From Posidonia oceanica (lineage: Eukaryota > Streptophyta > Magnoliopsida > Alismatales > Posidoniaceae): DNA of 64,000 nucleotides. The position numbers were made by a program, and so were the translations under genes. Where the stretch lies: NCBI GenBank assembly GCA_037176725.1, contig JAZBRS010000026.1:155693501-155757500 (forward strand), written 5' to 3'. Positions 55,904 to 64,000 of this stretch are shown here, one piece after another. The first letter of the stretch is position 1. Each line of letters opens with the position of its first letter. The notes beneath the pieces are model-generated. The model was not told where the DNA came from. It was given only the letters and a program-made list of their open reading frames with translations, and made no database searches.

Positions 55904-57106
55904 CTAGCTGGTTCGGGCCTTCTTTGACTTCCTAGACTCAGGGAATAGGGGGCCGCCAGGCGGGATCTCGTTGATGGGCCAGAGCTCCTGCACCTCAGTC
56001 ATGTACTTAGAAGTGCATCCTAGGCCTCTTGAAGTCTTGATGTCTGTTGACCGCACCTCGTGCTGCATTAGGTTGGCCAGCTCTTTTGTTGTAGCAGTTG
56101 AACTGAGGGGATATGTCTGGAGAAGCCTGGGCGCCGTGCTGTCAATGAAGGCGCCCTGCCGGAAGCCAAATTGCCGCATGACTCTGATAGGGTGGTATTC
56201 CACACCCGCAGTGAATCCTAGTAGCATGACCAATCGCATGTCGCAGGTGCCGAAGAAGACAGTGAACGGTTCAGCCACGGATGGGATGATACTCCAGGTT
56301 ACTGCATCATCCGTCAGCTCTGATAGCTTCTCGTATTTTTCTTTGACGCTCTTGATTGTCTTGGCATGGCCGTTGTTGCAGTAGGCTTCGAAAGCATGCG
56401 CCTGGGGGCGTAGAAGGTCCATCTCTAAGTGCGCGGCTAACCAGATCTGTATGAGTGCTCTGCAGCCATGGAAGTGGCGGCAGCAATGCGAGATGCGGTC
56501 CAGCCCGCGGTATGTCTCTGCCAGGACAACCGGTGCCAGGCCTATCTACCGGGTTACCACAGCAAGTGCTAATTTAGCGATCTCAATGGCCACTATCATT
56601 CGACCATGAGTGAAGATCAGTTCGCCTAGGAAGTGGGTGATAAATCCCCGGAGCCACAGCTCGTCTCCGAATTCAGTACGCTTTTCCACAGTCTCATCAA
56701 AGTATGCTAGGCGAAGCATGGGCGTGAGCCCGCTGGTGCAGATTAGTCTTTGCTAACAGCCTTGAGTAGAGAGCCTAGTCAGCTGGCTCAGGACTGCGAT
56801 GTATTTGTCGCGCCTCATGAAGATAGGTGGTCCCATGATCTTGGAAAAGCTGCAGATCCGGCGTACTTCCTCCAGTATGGGTGTCAATTCCGTTCTACCA
56901 AAGCGGAAGACGTGGTGCGCCGGTTTCCAGAACCTTGTCGCGGCGCACAGATGATGTCGGCTCACTTCAACGTCAGCGGCCTTCAAAAGTTTGGTTGGAA
57001 TGCCTCATAGGCGCAGCTTTTCGCAATCATCTTTGGTGAGCTTGCCGATCCATTTCCGCAAGATATCAGAGCAATGCATTGCGGTCACTAAGGTAGGAAA
57101 ACCCAT
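55904..57106 (-). pseudogene. DUF7745 / plant-mobile-domain-like extra ORF (E3 copy, broken)
   Basis: It starts at the Met at 57104-57106 (MGFPTLVT) and ends at the TAG 55904-55906 after PESRKSKKARTS, showing the natural C-terminus that E1 and E2 lose to a stop. Here the Gln codon (LLQTYPL) is intact. Stops: TGA for Trp near 57007, TAG for Gln near 56755 and TAG for Gln near 56547. Open pieces include 56986-56753 and 56422-55904. The core RFWKPAHHVFRFGRTELTPI is the best match to the DUF7745-like pattern. Same place and sense as in E1 and E2. Confidence 0.72.
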
Positions 57107-58575
57107 GGCGCGAAGGGGAAGTACAGATGGCTGTTGCAGAATCTTCAGGTACCTATTACCAAGGCTATAGGTCATCAGATTTCATACAGGCATATAATCA
57201 GTGACTGATAAGCAGATTCTGAAGCTAGTAAAGCAATTCAACTATGTTTAGCAGTTAGCATTCAAAGCACAGAGACTCAAGCATATTCAAACAAAAGGAC
57301 TTCTGTCTGCACAAGCAGGGGTTGATAGGAGTTCTAGACTAGAGAAGCTTGGAGGAGGTCAACCTGTGCTCGGTAGGAGTACTATCTCAGTGCTGAGGCA
57401 AGTTTTGCAGAGCGGAATGGGAGAAGGAAAAGAATGATTGATGATGCAGATGTATGCATGATTTATGATTGGTATGCTTTGCCCTCAGCATACGGAGTGC
57501 TTTAGCGCCTGCTGTATAGAAAGGAAGCGGTCCCTGACTCACCGGACTCTACTCAAATTCCTAGCTTGTTAGTGGCGCTCTAGGGAAGGGTGTTGGTAGT
57601 GTTTGGTAATGGTGTAGAGAGGACAGGCTCCATGCCAAACTCTCAAGGACTTACATCCACTCTTTTCTTTTTTCTCTCTTTTGTTTACTCCTATATAGGT
57701 GTGCAGGATTCTCCCTATCCCTGGCTTGGAGGCAAGGGAGTTGCTGCTGGATGAGGGTTAGGCCCCTAGGGATTTGTAGATTGTACAGGCTTAAGCTTTG
57801 ATTCCTCTCTAAAGTCAGGTGAAAGGGGCAGGATTACGCTGCTTGCCTTTATTTCGGGGGTTGACTTTTGTTTCCCCCTTTTCTTTTCTTCTTTTTTTTC
57901 TTCCCTTTTTTTTTTGTTTGTCCCTTTTTTTGTTTCTTTTTTTCTTTCTTTCTTTTCCCCCTTTTTTTTTGGCTCGCAGGTTTCCGCTATCCTTGATCTA
58001 GAGGAAATGGGTGCCTGGTTTTTTGAGACATAGGGGGCTAGGCCTTGTAGGTCTTGGATCCCCAGGTGCAAACTTTGGCTCCTCTTTTTCCTTTTCTTGT
58101 GTGCCTAGGCTTAGGCATGTGTTCTTTTCAGGCTCACACTTCGGACTATGCCTTAGCATTTTTCCTCCCTCTAGAGGTGTAAGTCCTTAGGTGTTTGGGC
58201 ATTTCGTCCGTGCTTACTGAGTGGTGGCTCCCTCACTAGCTAAGACATCTAAGTAGTGTCAGGTGAGGTCGGGTATACTCCTTCCAGAGTAGGCAAGCAC
58301 TTCCGATTTTCATCACCGGGCTGAATGATATGCATGATGGATTGATGATGAAGAGGATGAGTTTTTTTTGGTTTTTTGAAGAAGATATGCTTGAAAAAGG
58401 AAGAGATGCACGGAGATATACAGTGGTGAAAATGCAAGAGATATGACAAGGAGATGTATGAAAATGTACAAGGGCAGAGATGCAAGGGATGGACCGAAAG
58501 CTGTGTGGATGTACAAGGAGTGAGAATGCAAGAGGGAGAACAAGAAAGGGGATCTACAAAGCGGGTTGCCCCGGG
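57107..58575 (-). other. Spacer between integrase and DUF7745-like ORF (E3)
   Basis: Non-coding; carries CCCTCAGCATACGGAGTGCT at 57482 and a pyrimidine-rich run at about 57868-57970. Homologous to 1926-3577 and 33407-34875. Confidence 0.55.
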
Positions 58576-59760
58576 TCACTGATAGTACTTCTTGAGGTAA
58601 CTTGCATTGACTAGCTCCGACAACTCAACTTGGTCCATGTCCTCAAGAATTGCTGTGCCGCCCGAGAATGCTTCCTTAACCACAAAGGGGTCGTGCCAGT
58701 TGGGTTGGAATTTGCCTCGACCGTCTGGCAGGTGAATGGCACGCAGAACCAGATCTCCTGGCTGAAAATTTCTGGGCTGAACTTTCTTCAAGTACACTCT
58801 GGCCATCCTCTTCTGATAATAGTGAGCGTTGTGCATAGCTTGCAGCCTGTGCTCGTCAATCAGATTCAGCTGGAAGCAACGGTCTTCGACCCACTCTGCC
58901 TCCTCCTGCTCAGCTTCTCATAGGATCTGTAGTTTGGGGATCTCTACTTCGACAGGTAGCACCGCCTCCATGCCGTACACTAGAGAGTATGGGGTGGCTC
59001 CTGTTGAGGTCCAGATTGATGTCCTGTACACCCAGAGCGCGTACGAAAGCTTGTCATGCCAGTCCTTATGGGTTTCTGCCATCTTCTTCATGATTTTGAC
59101 AATGTTCTTGTTGGCAAACTCCACCGCTCCATTCATCTGTGGCTGATAGGGTGAGGACCTGTGATGCTTGATCTTGAGGCTCTGCAGGTATTCCTCGGTC
59201 CTTTTGGCAATGAAGTTCGTGCCGTTATCAAAGATGATGGCCCCATATCGGGTGACGATATTGTTTCTGATAAATTTCTCTGTCGCCACGGCGGTGACCG
59301 TCTTGTATGAGGCTGCTTCCACCCACTTGGTAAAGTAGTCAATCGCCACCAGAATGAAATGATGACTGTTTGAAGCAACAGGATGTATTGCACCAATGAC
59401 ATCGATCTCCCAGGTGGAGAAAGGCCATGGCGATGACATGTTATGTAGCTGTTGTGGGGGAGCCCGAATAAAGTTGCCATGGATCTAGCAATTGTGGCAT
59501 TTACGCACAAACCAGCAGCAGCCCACCTCCATGGTTAGCCAGAAATAGCCTTGGAGCATGATCTTCTCGGCTAAGAGGATGCCGTTCATATGCAGGCCGC
59601 AGGTCCTCGCATGTACTTGAAACATCAGCGTGTCAGCCTCTGACTTATTCAGGCAGCGTAATAGCATCTAATTGTATGATCTTCTGTATAACTGCCCTAC
59701 CCCTAACACATACTTCGATGCCAGACACGCCAAAGTTCTTTTATCTGCTGCTGAGGTGCC
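58576..59760 (-). pseudogene. Integrase (E3, broken)
   Basis: HHCC region: HARTCGLH and CHNC, followed by a TAG (Gln) near 59487. Catalytic Asp in EIDVIGAIHP (Gly to Glu next to it), Asp in FDNGTNF and Glu in MNGAVEFANK. Relative to E1 four codons are missing in frame before FDNG (near 59235). A TGA for Arg (from CGA) lies at 58918-58920 and a TAG for Gln near 59670. The codon before MNGA is an intact CAG, unlike E1 and E2. The C-terminal LRAIHLPDGRGKF and FVVKEAFSGG blocks and YLKKYYQ end are clear; stop at 58576-58578. Confidence 0.88.
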
Positions 59761-60330
59761 AGGTGGAAGGCTGCCAGACTCCAGGAAAGCCTTGATGTCA
59801 TGGTACCACGGCTATTCTCCTACTGGATCCGCCTCTTCTATATTCATGCAATGCGCAGGCTGCTCTATGCAGGTAACTGATACATCTACTACACTATCTT
59901 CAAGTATACTGAGCCAAGATGCTAGGGTTGCCAGTGCATCTGCATATGCGTTCTTTGCTTTGTTCATGTATGTGAAGCAGATGCTCCCAAATTCTTCTAT
60001 CAGCTTCAGCAGGTGTTCGTGATATGGCACAAGCTTTGGATCCTTTGTTCTCCAGTCGCCATTCACTTGAGAGATCACTAGCATGGCATCGCCGTGCACA
60101 TGCAGCTTCTACGCCTTATGTTCGAGGGCAACTTTCAATCCCAGGATGCACGCTTCATATTCTGCTTCATTGTTGGTGCATTTGAAAGTCAGCTTCCTCG
60201 CAAAGGGAATCATTTGCCCTTGCGGCGTCGTCAGCACTGCGCCTATGGCTCGGCCCTTCTTGTTGACAACACCATCAAAGTACAGCCACCATTGTTCTTG
60301 ATCCTCAGGGTTTTTCTCATCAAAGCCCTC
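59761..60330 (-). pseudogene. Second (archaeal-type) RNase H domain (E3)
   Basis: YFDGVVNKKGRAIGAV, NNEAEYEACILGL, GDAMLVISQVNG and NAYADALATLASW supply the acidic residues. A TAG for Gln at about 60107 and another near 59816 interrupt it. Upstream it is fused without a stop to the first RNase H (open frame 61020-60109), which shows the domain order directly. Confidence 0.87.
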
Positions 60331-61608
60331 CATTGCAAAGAGGATATCCTCATCCGGGAACTGCGTCTGGAGAGGCTGATACTCAGGTAGAGGAAAGTCA
60401 GCAAGATGAACTGCCATGGCTTGGCCCTTCATGGATTTCTGTGTGACGAAGGTGATGTCGTACTGAGACAACAACACCTGCCACTTAACACATCTGCCCA
60501 CCATGGCCGGCTTCTGGAATAGGAATTTGATAGGGTCATGTCGGCATAAGAGCTGAACCGGATATGCCATCATATAGTGCCTTAGCTTTTGTGCAGCCCA
60601 GACAAGAGATAAGCAGGTCTTCTCTATTGTGCTATACCTAGCCTCACATTCGTTGAACTTCTTGCTCAGGTAATAAATGACACGCTCCTTTCTACCTGAT
60701 TCATCATGTTGGCCCAAGACGGCGCCCATGGATTGCTGCGTGGTAGAAAGGTAGAGAAGCAGAGGTCTCCCAAGCGTGGGAGGAACCAAGACAGGAGGCT
60801 TGATCAGTAACTGCTTGATTTTGTCAAATGCAGCTTGGCACTCCTTGCTCCAGTCGATTTGTGCATTCTTCTTCAAGAGCTTGAATATTGGTTCGTAGAT
60901 GGGCGTAAGCTGTGAAATGAAACGACTGATATACTGTAAACGCCCTAGCAGGCCTCGGACCTCCTTTTCAGTCCTGGGGGGTGGCATCTCCACGATGGCT
61001 TTTGCCTTGCTCGGGTCCACCTCAATCCCCCTCTAGCTAATGATGTATCCCAGGAGTTTTCCGGATGATACCCCGAATACGCATTTACTGGGGTTGAGCC
61101 ACAGTTTGTACTTCCTCAAGTGGTCAAAGAGCTTTTTCAGACATGCGAGGTGATCCTCGGGCTCTTTGGTCTTGGCAATCATATCGTCCACGTAAACCTT
61201 AACTTCTTGGTGCATGAGGTCGTGGAAAAGTGCTGTCATCACCCTCTGATAGGTTGCGCCAGCGTTCTTGAGTCCAAACGGCATAACTTGGTAGCAGAAG
61301 ACCCCCCAGGGGGTGATAAATGATGTCTTCTCCATGTCTTCTTCTGCCATTTTGATTTGGTTATAGCCGGAGAAGCCGTCCATAAAGGATAGCATTTTGT
61401 GGCCTGTAGTATTGTCGACTAAGACGTCAATGTGAGGCAATGGGAAATCATCCTTGGGACTCGCCTTGTTCAGGTCCCTATAGTCGATGCATATCCGGAC
61501 TCGGCCATCTTTCTTGGGCACCGGCACAATGTTTGCAAGCCACTTAGGGTAAAGGACGACCTTTAGAAAGTTGACACTATGCTGCTTCATTATCTCTTCT
61601 TTGATCAT
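60331..61608 (-). pseudogene. Reverse transcriptase plus first RNase H (E3, best preserved)
   Basis: This is the cleanest RT of the window. VPKKDGRVRICIDYRDLNKA, SFMDGFSGYNQIKMAEED, MPFGLKNAGATYQR and YVDD (61183-61194) are followed, after one TAG for Gln near 61030, by the thumb, the connection and an RNase H segment (LGQHDESGRKERVIYYLSKK, then GRCVKWQVLLSQYDITF). Only that single stop lies between 61608 and 60109. Confidence 0.93.
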
Positions 61609-61641
61609 GAGTAGCCACTGCGGTCGCCATCTTCTTAGCTT

Positions 61642-62206
61642 CTACTTTACTGGCTTGGCATCTAGATCCAAGGGCAGGTTATGCACTACTATTTCGACAT
61701 CAAGGCCGACCATGTCTTCGTAGCTCCAGGCGAAGACATCTGCATACTCTTTCAAGAATGCAATGAACTTTGCTCTGGCCTTGGGCGATAGTTGGGCGCT
61801 AATGCGAACCTCTCTGGCTTCTTCGGCTGTGCCGATGTTGACAACCTTCGTCTCCTCTTCGACATGAAGGTTGAGGCCTTCTGGATCGTCGTCATAGGGC
61901 CGGAACTCAGGCGATGGTCCGTCATTCTCATCCTCGCCTGCATCATCCTCTTCTCCGTATGTAATAAGTTCCGAGAGGATCTCCTTTTCAAAGGTGGGGT
62001 TTGAAATATCAAAGGAGTGTAGATGCTCTGCCTCTTGGCCCTGGTGACGCTTCAGGATGGTCACGCTTACACGAGTGTTTCTATACCCTCGGTGCACGAC
62101 CTCTGTCCTGGCAACTTCCTCTGCCTGTTCCGCTGCTAATGGCACTGCTACTAACTCTATTTCTGACACTACTACTGACCCTGCCACTGCTGGCTCTGCT
62201 GATGGC
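61642..62206 (-). pseudogene. Acidic pre-RT region (E3, truncated by deletion)
   Basis: It is open from the deletion junction to a TAG near 61645 (Gln in the related KPVKQKLRR). It carries SVTILKRHQGQEAEHLHSFD, the acidic PYDDDPEGLNLHVEEE block and EYADVFAWSYEDMVGLD. The N-terminal linker and everything upstream are absent. No start codon of its own is evident at the junction. Confidence 0.8.
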
Positions 62207-62711
62207 TCTAGTTGCACCTAGAATTTATTTTTACTTGCCATTTTTAGTTAGCTGTGGGGGAAGCAATCAGTCTCTAATTGTCTTTAGGCTTAATGCAAAA
62301 AGGAGAAGAAAATCACCCAAATATGGCAAGCAAACAACATATAATCACTGCAAAAAGCATGGTCGTGGCATGTGCATGTGTATGTGGACATGATAGTGGA
62401 AAAAGAAACACTTAGCATGTCAAAAGGCCGGTATGCATGGCATGTGCATGTGTGGTGGCATAGCAAGTGTGTGAAACAAAGCATTCCCCACCCAAAAAGC
62501 ATGTATTATTGTGCCAAGCAATTATTTAGACATGTAATGCGAGAAATAGAGCAATGATAAGCAATGTAAGCAAATAAAGTAAGTAAAGACAAGCAAGTAG
62601 TAGAGCAGGTAAAGGCAGAGCAAGCAAAAAGCAAGTAAACAAGCAAGGCAAGCAAAAGAAATGCAAAATCCAAGCGGCGAGAAAGCCAAAAATGAAAGCC
62701 GAAGTCTAGTA
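62207..62711 (-). other. Deletion junction and E3 leader
   Basis: At 62206/62207 sequence equivalent to E2 38484 meets sequence equivalent to E2 44244. From there to the PBS the sequence is leader, alignable with 44244-44880 of E2. No gene is seen. Confidence 0.85.
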
Positions 62712-62729
62712 TCCCCAGCGGAGTCGCCA
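62712..62729 (-). promoter_or_regulatory. Primer-binding site of E3
   Basis: Minus strand TGGCGACTCCGCTGGGGA, identical to E2, one base from the 5' LTR. Confidence 0.88.
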
Positions 62730-62730
62730 C

Positions 62731-64000
62731 TGTAGTAATCCTGAAATTCGGATCGTCCATGCATGATGCCAAAGCTCGCGTGCACCGATCAGAATTAGGT
62801 TCACTATTAGCGGTAGGACCCGAGGAGGGATACTCTACTCGGAAACATTGGAAAAAGAGGAAAAAACAAAGATAAGACTAAATCAGAGTCGCCACCATGT
62901 CTATTAAATCGAGAGACAAGGAAAACCGGGGAAAGCATGAGAAACCATGCAAAGAAGGAAGAAACAAAGAGGAAAGAATGCAAATGTTATGCAAATGTGA
63001 CTCGTGCCTAGGATAAGGGCAATATGGTCATTGCGGGCCATGAGAAAGGGCAAGGACTCCTGTTAGGCACGAGGAAGGTGTTAGGCATGGGCAAGCGCGA
63101 GATGTGTGCAAGGACTCCTGTTGCGGGCCATGAAATGTGTACAAGGAATTAAACGTGCAATCTTTGTGCTCAGCAGCGTTGTCAGTGTTCCGAACGGGCA
63201 AGCCTTGGTTCGTAAGAACTCCAAACAGTAAGCATCATTGCCCTAAATGCAAATGTAGGCGATAAAACAAAACAGCAGTAAACCATGCAAATGCGAAGCG
63301 GCATGCAACATGGAAAACGAAAGTAGGGGCGATAAAGCCTAATCTATATGCACGAGAAAACAAATCTCGAAAACGATGCATGCAATGCGAATGATTAGGC
63401 AATGAGTGCTATGTAATGATTCAGATGGGCTTATCTTGAGGATCTGAGGCCTGATCTGAAATAACTTTGGTTAGAATAGAAGATCATTCAACCAAGAAGA
63501 CCTGGATAGTCAGATCGTGAAGATCCAACAGTCCGATCAAAAGTTATTCAGGTTTCAAGTCAGAAGGCTCAAGGGCCAGAAAAAGTGATCTAAGTGGGGG
63601 TCTAAGTGCACATTACCCCTATGTGGGTGCAATGCAGGGTGTCCTACATGCAATGGGGCTAATGATGCTCAAAGGTATGCTAGAATGCAGTATGCAATGA
63701 CATGGGAGTGCAATGCATGCAAGAATGCAAATGTAGGGACCTAAGTGCAATTAAAAGAACTATATGGTCCTACATGCAAAAACATGGCAAAAATATGCAA
63801 GGCAACAGTTGGAATGCATGTTAAGAGCTAACAAGGCAATATGGCATGCATGCAGAAGCAAAATGCAACAAAAGATGCAAGAATGCATGCTATAGCAAAA
63901 GGTAGGAACCTATATGCAATACAGGAAAACTATAGGGTTTGTATGCAAAATAGGGCAAAAATGTGAATGCATGCAACAATTGGATCTACATGCAGTTCAG
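62731..64000 (-). mobile_element. E3 5' LTR (truncated by window end)
   Basis: It begins TGTAGTAATCCTGAAATTCG beside the PBS and continues past the window. Homologous to the shared LTR from 16858, but a stretch near 63085-63135 differs, including a local duplication of AAGGACTCCTGTT. It lacks the 30-bp array of the E2-type LTRs. No ORF of interest. Confidence 0.88.

Larger units (their letters stand above)
53765..62730 (-). mobile_element. E3: Tat/Ogre-type element lacking gag and protease
   Basis: The internal region is only about 9.0 kb against 15.3 kb in E2. It has a polypurine tract, tandem array, DUF7745-like ORF, spacer, integrase, two RNase H domains, RT, acidic pre-RT region, then directly the leader and PBS. 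Gag, protease and most of the linker are missing through one deletion with its junction at 62206/62207. Its 3' LTR is shared with E1; its 5' LTR starts at 62731. It could only have moved with proteins supplied by other copies, if the deletion predates its last move. All pol stops I examined are C-to-T changes on the coding strand. Confidence 0.9.

Overview
This window is plant nuclear repeat DNA, with no host gene, tRNA or rRNA visible. It consists of very long Ty3/gypsy (Metaviridae) LTR retrotransposons of the Tat/Ogre type, all with coding sense on the minus strand. The evidence is the gag-protease-RT-RNaseH-integrase order, a second (archaeal-type) RNase H between the first RNase H and integrase, a primer-binding site reading TGGCGACTCCGCTGGGGA, LTRs of about 3.4-5.8 kb, and an extra ORF of the plant DUF7745/plant-mobile-domain type between integrase and the 3' LTR. 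TTTAGGG-type repeats and AAACCCTA boxes also fit a plant. An angiosperm, probably a eudicot with a large genome, is my inference; the species cannot be read from the sequence.

Layout. Element E1 (internal region 1-16857; its 3' end lies left of the window) and element E3 (internal region 53765-62730; its 5' LTR starts at 62731 and leaves the window) sit head to tail and share one middle LTR. That LTR is split in two (16858-18224 and 50610-53764) by a complete younger element, E2 (18225-50609), flanked by near-identical 5-bp duplications (AAGAC/AGGAC). E2's 3' LTR carries a further nested solo LTR (21352-26961, duplication CTACC). E1 is interrupted between gag and protease by another solo LTR (9834-13236, duplication CCAGC). 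The insertion order is therefore E1/E3 tandem, then E2, then the 21352 solo LTR; the 9834 solo LTR came after E1, at an undetermined time.

Coding state. No element is intact. Nearly every inspected stop is CAG to TAG, CGA to TGA or TGG to TAG/TGA, the signature expected from deamination of methylated cytosines. E3 also lost about 5.8 kb (all of gag and protease). E2 lost the Gag zinc knuckle in frame. E1 lost about 170 bp of gag.

Most notable signals. (1) The 3' untranslated regions hold tandem arrays whose units are hairpins. In E2 and E3 the stem sequences change from unit to unit while staying complementary. In E1 a different 60-bp unit forms a hairpin with a UUCG loop in the sense RNA. 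(2) The 9834 solo LTR carries seven copies of a 29-bp or 2 x 29-bp inverted-repeat module. (3) The polypurine tract is bracketed by two nested inverted repeats. (4) The two LTRs of E2 are mosaic: about 2.1 kb is nearly identical while the rest differs by several percent. All identity figures are counts by eye on sampled stretches, not computed alignments.
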